61,711 nucleotides of DNA from NCBI GenBank assembly GCA_903850885.1, contig CAINMU010000131.1:1-61711 (forward strand). The letters run 5' to 3'. Source of the DNA: an uncultured Opitutia bacterium (GTDB lineage: Bacteria > Verrucomicrobiota > Verrucomicrobiia > Opitutales > UBA953). Position numbers and translations under genes: made by a program. Every line of letters begins with the position of its first letter. The first letter of the stretch is position 1. Shown in pieces: positions 1-8,743 of the stretch. The notes beneath the pieces were generated by a model, which was given only the letters and a program-made list of their open reading frames with translations, had not been told where the DNA came from and did not search any database.

Positions 1-144
1 CAAGAAGTGTCGTATCAGTGCGTCACGCCAGTCCCACGAGGCATTGGTCGTTTTAGCCAGATAACTATTTGGAAACACGCCGATAGCGGCAGCGAGACAG
101 CCGGCAGCGGCAGGGAGGGAACCAGTGATTTCAGCGATGATCAT
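1..144 (-). CDS. atpE: ATP synthase F0 subunit c, 5' part, divergent and cut by the window edge
   Basis: Directly downstream of atpB on the same strand, an ATG at 144 opens a frame that stays open to the window edge (48 codons seen). The first residues, MIIAEITGSLPAAAGCLAAA, look like the N-terminus of a proteolipid c subunit, the ion-carrying ring of F0, and the gene order atpB-atpE is the normal one. After about residue 22 the frame no longer resembles a c subunit: the expected glycine-rich helix and polar loop (usually near RNPGA) are missing and the text turns polar and aromatic. This may be a broken gene, an insertion, or an assembly junction at a contig end. The first 20 residues are reasonably secure; the rest is not. 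Confidence 0.5.
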   Translation of the reverse strand, partial: MIIAEITGSLPAAAGCLAAAIGVFPNSYLAKTTNASWDWRDALIRHFL

Positions 145-223
145 GTTATTTTATGTTTTGGTTTTTTCTTAACGCACCGCCGGGGGATTCCCGGCATGTC
201 GCACGCCTTGAAAGCGAAAGGAA

Positions 224-1072
224 TCAATGAGCGTGCTCGTCTTCGGCGTGGCCGCCTTCGTGATTACAGATGAGGCCGATGTACACGGCGGAGAGCAGCG
301 TGAAGACGAAGGCTTGAATCAGACCGACCAAGACTTCGAGCAGCCCCGCGACGGCCGGGACCACGTAGGGGGCGATGCCGCCGAGTGAGTGGATGAGGTT
401 TTCGCCGCCGAAGACGTTGCCGTAGAGACGGAAGGAAAGTGAAATCAGACGGAAAGCGATGGAGACGACTTCGATGCCACCGACGCCCAGGAAGATGAAA
501 CTCAGCATGATCCACATCGGGAAGCCGATTTCTTTCTTATCCGCCTTGTTGCCGAAGAGATCGAAAATCAGAACTTTGAAACCGGCGTAGCGCAGGACGA
601 AATACGTCCAAGCCGCGAAAGAGATGATCGACAGCGCAAGGGTCGTATTGAGATCGGAAGTCGCCGGGCGAATTGCTTCGAGCCAGCCATGCTCACCTTG
701 ATACTTGATGGTGCCGACTCCGGGAAGTAGGCCGCTCCAATTCATCAGCAGGATGAAGATAAAGAAGCCGCAAAGGGTCGGGAATACCTTGCCGATCATG
801 CTCTTGCCGACGATCGGCTCGAGGGCTTCGCGCAGGCCGGATGCCATGCTTTCCACGAGCGCTTGGCCCTTGCTTGGGATGATTTTCGGAGTCCCGACGA
901 GGACACGGATCGCAATGATGATAACGGCCGCCAAAATCCAGGTGGTCAGGATCGAGTTAGAGACTGGAATGCCTCCAATATCAAAGAGGTCTGTGGCCTT
1001 TGGATTCACGCCCTCCGCGTTCGCCCAGGCGAGGGTTGGAATTAAGGCAACAATGGTGAAAAGTGGACGCAT
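224..1072 (-). CDS. atpB: ATP synthase F0 subunit a
   Basis: Subunit a of the F1F0 ATP synthase forms the proton half-channels against the c ring in the cytoplasmic membrane. The protein (282 aa from the chosen start) has several hydrophobic segments, the family motif SFRLYGNVFGGENL with its essential arginine region, and the C-terminal helix ending IQAFVFTLLSAVYIGL. An in-frame start 34 codons upstream (1174) exists, but that extension is polar and unlike the family. The start at 1072 gives a hydrophobic signal-like N-terminus, MRPLFTIVALIPTLAWA, as seen in many long subunit a proteins. The C-terminus is His- and Glu-rich. It is followed by atpE after a 79-base gap. Confidence 0.93.
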   Translation of the reverse strand: MRPLFTIVALIPTLAWANAEGVNPKATDLFDIGGIPVSNSILTTWILAAVIIIAIRVLVGTPKIIPSKGQALVESMASGLREALEPIVGKSMIGKVFPTLCGFFIFILLMNWSGLLPGVGTIKYQGEHGWLEAIRPATSDLNTTLALSIISFAAWTYFVLRYAGFKVLIFDLFGNKADKKEIGFPMWIMLSFIFLGVGGIEVVSIAFRLISLSFRLYGNVFGGENLIHSLGGIAPYVVPAVAGLLEVLVGLIQAFVFTLLSAVYIGLICNHEGGHAEDEHAH

Positions 1073-1191
1073 TCGGACGCGGGAACAGATGGTTGAATGG
1101 TTTAGGGCTGATGGGTCAACCCAAGGGAATCCGCCCTCCTTAGAGTAAGGGGGGACGCCCTTGGTCATTAGCAATTCTAATTTGCCTCCGT

Positions 1192-1827
1192 TTAGGGGGC
1201 TAACCGCGTAATCTTCCAGCCATTCACCTCTCGGGTATAAAGAAAACGATCGTGCAGACGGTTGGTTCGGCCCTGCCAGAACTCAAAAGACTCCGGGATG
1301 ATGCGATAACCGCCCCAAAAAGCGGGCTTAGGGACGGCGCCCTCGGGGTGCTGGGCCTTTAGGGATGCTAGTCTTGTCTCTAAATAGGCCCGATCTGGAA
1401 TAACCTCACTTTGATTTGAGACCAAGGCGCCCAGCTGACTACCGTAGGGGCGGCGGGCGAAGTAAGCCAAGGATTCTTCTTCAGAAGTCCTTGTCACTCT
1501 GCCATTTATGTGTATCTGACGTTCCAATGAAAACCAAGGGAAAAGTAGCGTGGCCCGGTCGTCTCTAAGGAGGTGCGCCCCCTTGCGGCTATTATAGTTA
1601 GTAAAAAAGCAAAAGCCCATCTCGTCAGCAGCTTTCAATAGAACCGTGCGGGAGGCTGGTGCACCCATTTCATCCGTCGTCGAGAGCACCATGGCATTGG
1701 GTTCGATGAGCCCACCGTTCTTGGCCTGAGCGAACCAAGTCTTAAATTGGACGAGTGGGTCGGAGTGTAATTCACCCCGATCGACACCGTGATCCGCATA
1801 TTCTTTGCGCAATTCCGAAAGATCCAT
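1192..1827 (-). CDS. pdxH: Pyridoxamine 5'-phosphate oxidase
   Basis: An FMN-dependent oxidase that converts pyridoxine- or pyridoxamine-5'-phosphate to pyridoxal 5'-phosphate, the last step of PLP synthesis and salvage. At 211 aa it has the family's usual length. Family motifs are visible in order: the FMN-binding segment around SRTVLLK, the FFTNYNSRKG loop, the LERQIHINGRV strand, the SNQSEVI stretch and the C-terminal FWQGRTNRLHDRF signature followed by the terminal RLAP. It sits between atpB and the divergently transcribed rsmE. There is no operon partner of evident related function. Confidence 0.95.
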   Translation of the reverse strand: MDLSELRKEYADHGVDRGELHSDPLVQFKTWFAQAKNGGLIEPNAMVLSTTDEMGAPASRTVLLKAADEMGFCFFTNYNSRKGAHLLRDDRATLLFPWFSLERQIHINGRVTRTSEEESLAYFARRPYGSQLGALVSNQSEVIPDRAYLETRLASLKAQHPEGAVPKPAFWGGYRIIPESFEFWQGRTNRLHDRFLYTREVNGWKITRLAP

Positions 1828-1916
1828 GACTCAAGCCTAGGGAGACACAAAGGGCGTGCAAGCGTATGCCGCCCTTCCCTCTCGCCAGCACCGACGGTAA
1901 ATCCACTTTAGAAGCC

Positions 1917-2654
1917 GTGAATCTGGTCATCATTACAAAGCGTGAAGCCGCCGAAGGCATCGACGCCGCTGACCCCCGGGCGACGCACCTCGTACTGACC
2001 GTCGGTCTGCGTGTAGGGCAAAGTTTTCACGTCGGTATCGCCGGCGCCTTACGCGGCCTCGCCGAAATCACCGCCGTCGCGCCGGTTCTTACGTTTAATA
2101 TAACCTGGGAGCACGCCGTGCAGCCAAAGCTACCGCTCACCGTCATCGTGGGTTTACCTCGCCCGCAAACTGCGAAAAAAGTTTTGCACGACTTGGCCAG
2201 CCTGGGGGTGGCGCGGATGATTTTCTTTGAAGCCGAAAAAGGCGACCCTGGCTATCTAACTAGTTCGCTCTGGCAAGAGGACGAATGGCAATCGCATCTC
2301 CGAAAAGGAACCGAACAAGCGTGCTCGACCTTGGTGCCTGAAGTTTTGCGCACCCGTTCACTCGAGGCGGCGCTCGCGCTCATCACTGAAAATAACTGGC
2401 GGGTCGCGCTGGATCCTTACGAAGCATCCCGCTCCTTGGGCGAAGCACCTGACGGTAGCAACGGAGGAACCTTGGCCATCGGCCCGGAGCGCGGTTGGTC
2501 CGATGCCGAAAGAAAATTACTGGTCGCCCGAGGCTTCGCGTTGCACCACCTGGGAGATCGCATCTTGCGGGTCGAGGCCGCTTGCTTGGTCGGCGGCGCA
2601 CTCATGCTCGCGCAGCTCCACGTTTGGGAACGGCACCGAAACTTGGGCACGTAA
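1917..2654 (+). CDS. rsmE: 16S rRNA (uracil1498-N3)-methyltransferase
   Basis: A SPOUT-family methyltransferase that methylates U1498 of 16S rRNA with SAM. The C-terminal knotted domain shows VIVGLPRPQTAKKVLHDL, an AIGPERGWSDAE segment and the signature LGDRILRVEAA. The family normally has GPEGG where this protein has GPERG, so the SAM-pocket loop is altered. The frame is open from an ATG at 1866, but homologues begin near VNLV, so the GTG at 1917 (245 aa) is preferred. Its stop abuts the stop of the convergent rsmD with no space between. Identity is solid; the start is less certain. Confidence 0.87.
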   Translation: MNLVIITKREAAEGIDAADPRATHLVLTVGLRVGQSFHVGIAGALRGLAEITAVAPVLTFNITWEHAVQPKLPLTVIVGLPRPQTAKKVLHDLASLGVARMIFFEAEKGDPGYLTSSLWQEDEWQSHLRKGTEQACSTLVPEVLRTRSLEAALALITENNWRVALDPYEASRSLGEAPDGSNGGTLAIGPERGWSDAERKLLVARGFALHHLGDRILRVEAACLVGGALMLAQLHVWERHRNLGT

Positions 2655-3221
2655 TCACTCGCCTGCTTGACGGACCAAAATCGAGGCGGCGGGTTGACCT
2701 TTGCCCTTACCGATTACTTTCTTTAATTTCCATCCGGCCGGCACCGGGACGGCGAAGCCGCCGGGCGCTTCAAGAATCACGCGGGCATGGGCTTCGTCGA
2801 CCGCGTAACCGACGGCTGCCTGGGAGATTTCAGCGCCTTCGGTTTCCCATAACTCCCAGGGAGGATCCGCAAAGATGAGGTCGAATTTTCCAGCCACCCG
2901 TGCGGGCTTGGTGGCATCGCCCGTCACCAACGTGAGCGGCAAGACGGCGAGGTTCATCGATTTCGCGACTGCGGACGCGTTAGCTTTTAATTCCGCCCCC
3001 GCATGCAGGTCGACGCAGGTCGCGCTCAGTGCACCGCGACTAAGCGACTCCAAGGCATAAGCGCCCGTACCAGCGAAAAGATCGAGCACCGCCGTTCCGG
3101 GGACGAACGCCGCCAAAGAACTGAAGACCGCTTCGCGGATATAATCTGTTGCGGGCCGAACCCCGCCTTTGGTGGGAACGCGAAGTTGGATTCCGCGAGC
3201 AAGGCCGCCAGTGACGCGCAT
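2655..3221 (-). CDS. rsmD: 16S rRNA (guanine966-N2)-methyltransferase
   Basis: A Rossmann-fold methyltransferase acting on G966 of 16S rRNA. At 188 aa it matches the RsmD family: the N-terminal MRVTGGLARGIQL, the conserved TDYIREAVFSSL segment, SAM motif I (VLDLFAGTGAYALESLSRG) and the catalytic motif IV, here DPPW where most members have DPPY. It lies 30 bases downstream of the mutM-like gene on the same strand, probably in one transcript. It is convergent with rsmE, another 16S rRNA methyltransferase. Confidence 0.9.
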   Translation of the reverse strand: MRVTGGLARGIQLRVPTKGGVRPATDYIREAVFSSLAAFVPGTAVLDLFAGTGAYALESLSRGALSATCVDLHAGAELKANASAVAKSMNLAVLPLTLVTGDATKPARVAGKFDLIFADPPWELWETEGAEISQAAVGYAVDEAHARVILEAPGGFAVPVPAGWKLKKVIGKGKGQPAASILVRQAGE

Positions 3222-3251
3222 GGCCTTAAGTTCTCGGATGCAAGTGGAAGG

Positions 3252-4067
3252 TCAACGGCGTTCCGCGCCGAGGACTTGCCGGAGGGGCGACCAGCAGGTG
3301 GTTCGACCGCCGACGACTTCGCGGATGAGCGGCTGCTTCGAGCGCGGACAGTTTCCGCCGTCTTTCCAGCGATGGTTAAAGAGCCAACTTTCTGGCGGAT
3401 CAGACCAATCCTTGCCGATGACCTTCAGGGCATCGGCGCAAACCGCGCGCAACGTAGCATGAAGTTTACGGAGGGATTTCGGTCCGAAATCGCCCGCCTT
3501 CGCCTTGGGATGAAATCCCGCGCGCCATAAGACTTCATCGGCCATCCAGTTGCCGATGCCCGGGAAGCGCTCTTGCATCAAAAGCACGGACTTGATCGGG
3601 GCGCGGGCGCGACGACGCAGGAAAACTTCGACGGTCCCGATGGTGAATTCCGGTGATAAAATCGCGGGCGGGATTTTGCTCCACCAGGGAGGCACGCCGA
3701 CTCCTTGCCAAAATAAGACCCGCCCGAATTGACGAGGGTCCACGAAAATCAGTTCCTTGCCGCCGGACATCGTCAGCTTGAAATGATCGTAAGGCGTCGG
3801 CTCGCGAGCCGCGTCGCCGGCTTCAAGTCGACCCGTCATCCCAAGATGCACGCCGAGCCACGCTCCATGCGTAAATCGGAACGCCATTTGTTTAGCGGCA
3901 GCAAGCGACTCAATCAGCTTCGCACCGACGAGCGCCTTGGTCATGGCTTTTATTTCAACATCCCTTCCAATGCGGGCTTTCGGATTAAGGAACGCCTTCT
4001 TGACCTTGCGGCCAACGCCGGGATTCCAACGGCGGCGAAAATATTCTACTTCAGCGAGCTCGGGCAT
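3252..4067 (-). CDS. mutM: Fpg/Nei-family DNA glycosylase with degenerate zinc finger
   Basis: A base-excision repair glycosylase/AP lyase of the formamidopyrimidine-DNA glycosylase family, which removes oxidised purines. The N-terminus MPELAEVEYF carries the catalytic Pro2 and Glu3. VHLGMTGRL, DPRQFGRV and PGIGNWMADEVLW (helix-two-turn-helix) follow. At 271 aa the length is normal. The C-terminal finger keeps the overall shape (CPRSKQPL, then VVGGRTTCWSPLRQ), but three of the four zinc-binding cysteine positions are replaced (by Ser, Ser and Arg). This resembles the zincless fingers described in some Fpg/Nei relatives. Substrate preference cannot be told from sequence. It probably shares a transcript with rsmD. 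Confidence 0.85.
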   Translation of the reverse strand: MPELAEVEYFRRRWNPGVGRKVKKAFLNPKARIGRDVEIKAMTKALVGAKLIESLAAAKQMAFRFTHGAWLGVHLGMTGRLEAGDAAREPTPYDHFKLTMSGGKELIFVDPRQFGRVLFWQGVGVPPWWSKIPPAILSPEFTIGTVEVFLRRRARAPIKSVLLMQERFPGIGNWMADEVLWRAGFHPKAKAGDFGPKSLRKLHATLRAVCADALKVIGKDWSDPPESWLFNHRWKDGGNCPRSKQPLIREVVGGRTTCWSPLRQVLGAERR

Positions 4068-4158
4068 GACCCTGAATGTATCAGGTTACTAATAGGCGCA
4101 ACCCGCGCATTGCCTTTTATCGCTGGCGTAACCTGGCTCCGGTCGCTTGATTGTACAG

Positions 4159-5151
4159 ATGCACCAAGCCAATCCGTCGCGCTACGCCGAAACCGCCTTC
4201 CAGGCACGTTGCGGGAAATCCGGCTTACATCTGCCAAAGATTTCCCTCGGACTTTGGCATAATTTCGGAAGCGTCGACGATTACGCGACGGCGCGCTCCA
4301 TCGCCCTGCGCGCCTTCGACCTCGGCGTCACGCATTTCGATCTCGCGAATAATTATGGCCCGGCGCCGGGGACGGCTGAAGAGACAATAGGGCGCATCCT
4401 CCGCGAAGACTTAACCGCCTATCGCGACGAGTTGATTATCTCGACCAAGGCCGGCTATACCATGTGGCCGGGCCCCCATGGAGATTTCGGATCACGTAAG
4501 TATCTTTTGGCTTCGCTCGATCAATCGCTCAAGCGGATGGGGCTCCCTTACGTCGACATCTTCTATAGCCACCGGCGCGACCCGCACACGCCGATGGAGG
4601 AAACGATGGGCGCGCTCGCCCAGGCCGTGCGTTCGGGCAAGGCCCTCTACGCCGCGGTTTCTAATTATAATGCGGCGGATACCGCGCGGGCCTGTGCGAT
4701 CTTGCGCGACTTGGGGACGCCCTGCGTCGTTCATCAACCGAAATATAGCCTGTTCATGCGCACGCCCGAAGAGGGCTTACTTGATACCGTAGAAAAAGAA
4801 GGCATCGGTTGTGCGGTCTTTTCCCCGCTAGCCCAAGGCCTCCTGACCGACCGTTATTTGTGCGGGATTCCGGCAGATGCTCGCGCGGGCAAGGCTCATG
4901 GATTTTTACGCCCAGAGCAGATCAGCGATGCGAAACTGGCTCAGGTGCGGGCACTGAACGTCATCGCCAAAGAACGCGGGCAAAGCCTGGCCTCCATGGC
5001 CATCGCATGGGTCTTGCGTGATAAACGCGTCACCTCCGCCATCATCGGGGCCAGCAAAATCAGCCAGCTGGAGCAGTGTGTGGCGGCCGCATCGTCCGAT
5101 ACGCTAACTTCGGATGAATTAAAGCGCATCGACGCCATCTTGGCGGCTTAA
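4159..5151 (+). CDS. Aldo/keto reductase, glyceraldehyde-3-phosphate reductase (YghZ/Gpr) type
   Basis: A cytosolic NADPH-dependent TIM-barrel reductase. Active-site elements of the aldo/keto reductase superfamily are present: Asp/Tyr in FDLANNYGP, Lys in ISTKAGY and His in FYSHRRDP. The YHQPxYS-like segment (VVHQPKYSLF) and the C-terminal VTSAIIGASK cofactor loop also fit. The closest group I recognise is the YghZ/KCNAB-like subfamily, which reduces aldehydes including L-glyceraldehyde 3-phosphate. The frame opens with a TTG at 4147, but the ATG at 4159 is the more likely start (330 aa). It is divergent from the mutM-like gene. The physiological substrate is unknown. Confidence 0.88.
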   Translation: MHQANPSRYAETAFQARCGKSGLHLPKISLGLWHNFGSVDDYATARSIALRAFDLGVTHFDLANNYGPAPGTAEETIGRILREDLTAYRDELIISTKAGYTMWPGPHGDFGSRKYLLASLDQSLKRMGLPYVDIFYSHRRDPHTPMEETMGALAQAVRSGKALYAAVSNYNAADTARACAILRDLGTPCVVHQPKYSLFMRTPEEGLLDTVEKEGIGCAVFSPLAQGLLTDRYLCGIPADARAGKAHGFLRPEQISDAKLAQVRALNVIAKERGQSLASMAIAWVLRDKRVTSAIIGASKISQLEQCVAAASSDTLTSDELKRIDAILAA

Positions 5152-5197
5152 GCTAATCGGTGATTGTCCCCAGATAGGTCTAAGCCAATTTGAAACC

Positions 5198-5719
5198 ATG
5201 TCAGCTGGCCCTGCCCTACCCTTTAAAATCAGCGTCCTTGTATTCATGCATGACGACGCGGGGCGCTTGCTGCTGATACAGCGCACCAAGGCCCCCAACC
5301 TGGGTTGCTGGAGCCCCCCGGGAGGAAAATTAGAAACGGCTACGGGCGAGTCTCCTTTTGAATGTGCCGTCCGAGAAGTCGCAGAAGAAACGGGAGCGAC
5401 CATCACGGCCTCGGATTTGCACCTCTTTGGGATGATTTCGGAAAAGGGCTACGAAGGTCAGTCGCACTGGCTGATGTTCCTGTTTGATTGCCGCAAGCCC
5501 GTGAACGGAGTTCCGCCGACGATTGACGAAGGCCATTTTGGATTCTTCGCTCGAGAAGAAATTTCGAAGATTCAGATTCCGGCTTCTGACCTTACGCTCA
5601 TTTGGCCGGTCTGGGACGAGCACCGCCGCGGCTTCATCGCGTATCGGGCGGAATGTCATCCGGGTCAACCGTTTCGGATGATTGTCGAAGAAACCCAGCG
5701 GCATCCTAACCTAGACTAG
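5198..5719 (+). CDS. Nudix hydrolase
   Basis: A 173-aa Nudix-fold protein hydrolysing a nucleoside diphosphate linked to another moiety. The Nudix box runs from GGKLETATGES through REVAEETGA, with a two-residue insertion relative to the textbook spacing. The metal-binding glutamates are kept. A GCWSPPGGKLE entry strand precedes the box. It ends two bases before the next gene, so the two are probably co-transcribed and may share a function. No substrate can be named from sequence. Confidence 0.88.
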   Translation: MSAGPALPFKISVLVFMHDDAGRLLLIQRTKAPNLGCWSPPGGKLETATGESPFECAVREVAEETGATITASDLHLFGMISEKGYEGQSHWLMFLFDCRKPVNGVPPTIDEGHFGFFAREEISKIQIPASDLTLIWPVWDEHRRGFIAYRAECHPGQPFRMIVEETQRHPNLD

Positions 5720-5721
5720 CC

Positions 5722-6774
5722 ATGGACGCCACCGGATCGGAAGCGGAGTTTAAGCGAACGAATCGCAAACCAGCCTACCCGATCGGCGAAGATCTCCGGG
5801 CCTACCTTGCGCGCGAAGGCCGCGAAGTCGCCTTGCCGGTTTCCTACGCTCAGCTTCGTAATTTTAATGCGGCCATGCCATTGCTCGAACGCGGCAAGGA
5901 TACGCTCTGGGAAACCGTGGCTTATGCGCGCGAAGAGATGGACCGGCTTTCCCAAGGCCTGCTGGAAACCTATGCGCTGCTGCGCGGCGAAGGTGGCATC
6001 AAAGTTTTCAGCCACGTCTATGTGGATCGCGTGGATTTTTGCTCGTTCGGTAATTCGCAGCCTTTCCGCGTACGCATCGTCAACGCCTACAACGAGAATC
6101 ACGATTACTTCTACGTAAAGATCGGCGATGCTTCGCGCGTTTGCGGCTTGGAACTCGAACACCTCCTTTCGCCGAATCGGATGCTATATCTGACGTGGGG
6201 AGATACCTTAGTCGAAGAACATGTGACGGGCATCCCGGGGGATATCTTCGCCGAGAAATGGCTCGAAGCCGGTCAACATCACCCCGTTCGTTTGGCCAAG
6301 GAGCTGATTAAATTTGAGGAACGTTGCCTCGTCCGACTCTTGGGCGACATGCGGGCCTATAATTTCGTCATCGCCGTCACGCCGGACTTCGACGCCACCG
6401 CCATCCGCGTGAGGGCCATGGACTTCGACCAACAGAGCTACGACGGGCGGCTTCGCTTCTATCTCCCGGGGTCATTTAAAGAGAACCGGCCTTTTGCCCA
6501 GCTTTGTGCCAAGCACATCAATGCCGCCTCGGCCGCCCAATACCGCCGCGAGGAGCAATCTCTCATTCACCGCCGCCACCTAGCGGCGCCCGATCGCGTC
6601 AAAGACTTACTTGCGGCCATGCGGTCGAACCAACTGACCACCCCCGAAAAAGCCCAGGAATTAGCCGATGGGCTGGCAGACTACCACCGGGACCCTGCTT
6701 TCCGTCAGCAAACCGATATGGCGGGCCTCATTGAAGCAAGCCTCGGCCGTCTCGACCGGGTTTTGCGCTCCTAA
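5722..6774 (+). CDS. Conserved-looking protein of unknown function, possible kinase-like fold
   Basis: I do not recognise this 350-aa protein as a named family. It has no signal peptide or membrane helix and is Arg/Glu rich. In the middle it carries a spaced set of residues recalling a divergent protein-kinase-like fold: Lys133 in FYVKIGDA, Glu144/146 in a following helix (GLELEHLL), a hinge-like VEEHV (164-168), Asp209-x4-Asn214 (GDMRAYNFVI) and Asp-Phe-Asp at 234-236 (MDFDQQSY). These match the order of the beta3 Lys, alpha-C Glu, catalytic-loop Asp/Asn and DFG-like metal Asp. This is inference from pattern and spacing only. The gene starts two bases after the Nudix hydrolase stop and is followed by purF. 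Confidence 0.55.
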   Translation: MDATGSEAEFKRTNRKPAYPIGEDLRAYLAREGREVALPVSYAQLRNFNAAMPLLERGKDTLWETVAYAREEMDRLSQGLLETYALLRGEGGIKVFSHVYVDRVDFCSFGNSQPFRVRIVNAYNENHDYFYVKIGDASRVCGLELEHLLSPNRMLYLTWGDTLVEEHVTGIPGDIFAEKWLEAGQHHPVRLAKELIKFEERCLVRLLGDMRAYNFVIAVTPDFDATAIRVRAMDFDQQSYDGRLRFYLPGSFKENRPFAQLCAKHINAASAAQYRREEQSLIHRRHLAAPDRVKDLLAAMRSNQLTTPEKAQELADGLADYHRDPAFRQQTDMAGLIEASLGRLDRVLRS

Positions 6775-6829
6775 AAATAGTAAGCGCTGGACAGGACGCG
6801 CGCCGAGCCGACAAACTCGGAAGCCTGCG

Positions 6830-8743
6830 ATGAGCGACTCTTTAAGGCATGAATGTGGCATTGCCCTTGTACGGCTGACCAAGGACCTGAAGTGGTATCA
6901 GGAGAAGTATGGCACGCCGTTGCATGGTTTTAACCAGTTATTTCTCCTCATGGAGAAACAGCACAACCGCGGCCAAGATGGCGCAGGTATCGGTTGTGTT
7001 AAGATTGGGGCAGAAAATGGTGAAGCCTTCCTCTTCCGTGACCGGGAAATCGGGGCCCAAGGACTGACGCAAATCTTTACCCGCCAGATTAAGACCTACG
7101 CGGATAAGGTCCGCGAGGCGACCATCGTACCGGAGTTTCCAGAAACCGTTAAGCGTCACTTCGATTTCGGCGGCGAACTCCTGCTGGGCCACCTTCGTTA
7201 CGGAACCTCGGGGACTTTTGATTCTGTCTCGTGCCACCCTTACGCCCGAAAATCGATTTGGCCGACCCGCAACCTGCTGGTCGCCGGCAATTTCAACCTT
7301 ACAAACACGTCCGATCTCAATCACTCGCTCACCGAGCGCGGCGCCCACGTCATCTATTCGACTGACACCCAGTCGATCCTCGAAGAAATCGGCTTCTGGC
7401 TGGATGAGGAACATGATCGACTTTTCAAGGCCTTCAAAGACCAAGGGCTTGAGGGCACGGCCGTCCAAGCCGAGATTTCTAAGCACCTCGACGTCGGCAA
7501 CGTCTTGCGCAAGGCCGCCAAGAATTGGGATGGCGGCTATGCTATCGCCGGTCTCATCGGCAACGGCGACAGTTTCGTGGTGCGTGATCCGAACGGGATC
7601 CGCCCTTGCTGGTATGTCCGGACGGGTGATCTGATCGCCGTCGCTTCCGAGCGCGTCGCGCTGATGACTATCGTCGGGGCCGAGCAAGCGGAGGTGCATG
7701 AATTGCCGCCCGGCTCCGCTTTGATTATTAAAGCTGACGGCCGACACATGGTTGAATCCATCCATGCTCCCGCGGAACGCCGCTCCTGCTCTTTCGAACG
7801 CATCTACTTTTCGCGCGGTAACGACCCAGAGATTTACGCTGAGCGTAAAGCCCTCGGCGCGGCGCTCGCCGATGACGTCATCGCGCAAATCCGCGACGAC
7901 CATGATCATGCGGTGTTTTCTTACATTCCCAATACCGCTGAAATCGCTTGGTACGGCCTGATGGAAGAGCTCCGCAAACGGCGGCGTTCCCAGGTACGGC
8001 ATCAGCTCATCGAGGCGCAACGCGCCGGCAAGCTCGACGAAGCCATGATCGATAAGCTTGTCTTAGGCGGATGGCCGCGGGGCGAAAAAGTCGCGCATAA
8101 GGACGTCAAGCTACGCACCTTCATTTCGCAGGAAAAGAACCGGATGCAGATGGCGTCCCACGTCTACGATATTTCCTACGGCACCGTCCGAGCGGGCGAC
8201 ACCCTGGTCTGTGTCGACGATTCAATCGTGCGCGGCACGACGTTACGCCAATCCATCTTACGGATCCTGGCCCGGCCCAATCCGAAGCGCATCGTGATTG
8301 CTTCCACGGCTCCACAAATTCGCTACCCGGACTGTTATGGTATCGACATGTCGGAGATGGGCAAGTTCCTGGCCTTCCAAGCCACCGTCGCCCTTTGTAA
8401 AGACCGCGGCATGCATGATCTCTTGCGCGAAGTCTACGAAGACTGCATCGCCCAAGCGAAGAAACCCACGCGGGAAATGCAGAACCACGTGAAGCGTCTG
8501 TATGCTGCTTTTACGGAGATTGAAATCGCCGCGAAGTGCGCTGAGTTGGTTTATCCCACGAAGTGTGACTGGAAGGGCGAGCTCGTCATTGTCTTCCAGA
8601 AGATTGAGTCGCTGCATAAGGCTTGTCCGACCAGTCTGGGCGATTGGTATTTCACGGGCGACTACCCTACTCCGGGCGGTCTGGGCGTACTCAACCGCGC
8701 CTATATTAATTATTGGGAGAAGCGCGAAGGCCGCTCCTACTGA
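6830..8743 (+). CDS. purF: Amidophosphoribosyltransferase, long form
   Basis: Catalyses the first committed step of purine synthesis, PRPP plus glutamine to 5-phosphoribosylamine. The N-terminal nucleophile hydrolase domain begins MSDSLRHECGIA. Cys9 is the expected nucleophile after removal of a short propeptide. HNRGQDGAG and LLGHLRYGTSG follow. The C-terminal phosphoribosyltransferase domain holds the PRPP loop VCVDDSIVRGTTLR. At 637 aa it is well over the ~500 aa of E. coli PurF and matches the long type I associate with Bacteroidetes and PVC bacteria, with extra sequence before the PRPP loop and at the C-terminus. The ATG at 6830 is chosen because upstream codons do not resemble the family. 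Its stop abuts the convergent gene at 8744. Confidence 0.93.
   Translation: MSDSLRHECGIALVRLTKDLKWYQEKYGTPLHGFNQLFLLMEKQHNRGQDGAGIGCVKIGAENGEAFLFRDREIGAQGLTQIFTRQIKTYADKVREATIVPEFPETVKRHFDFGGELLLGHLRYGTSGTFDSVSCHPYARKSIWPTRNLLVAGNFNLTNTSDLNHSLTERGAHVIYSTDTQSILEEIGFWLDEEHDRLFKAFKDQGLEGTAVQAEISKHLDVGNVLRKAAKNWDGGYAIAGLIGNGDSFVVRDPNGIRPCWYVRTGDLIAVASERVALMTIVGAEQAEVHELPPGSALIIKADGRHMVESIHAPAERRSCSFERIYFSRGNDPEIYAERKALGAALADDVIAQIRDDHDHAVFSYIPNTAEIAWYGLMEELRKRRRSQVRHQLIEAQRAGKLDEAMIDKLVLGGWPRGEKVAHKDVKLRTFISQEKNRMQMASHVYDISYGTVRAGDTLVCVDDSIVRGTTLRQSILRILARPNPKRIVIASTAPQIRYPDCYGIDMSEMGKFLAFQATVALCKDRGMHDLLREVYEDCIAQAKKPTREMQNHVKRLYAAFTEIEIAAKCAELVYPTKCDWKGELVIVFQKIESLHKACPTSLGDWYFTGDYPTPGGLGVLNRAYINYWEKREGRSY

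Noticed and set aside
1..80. End of an insertion sequence at the window edge
   Set aside because: I could not identify a transposase or a known terminal repeat, so only an unexplained junction is reported.
7..273. Short plus-strand frame at the left edge
   Set aside because: It overlaps atpE and the end of atpB and resembles nothing known.
6938..8020. Long open frame (360 codons) antisense to purF
   Set aside because: purF is unmistakable on the plus strand; the antisense frame has no family features and follows from GC-rich codon bias.
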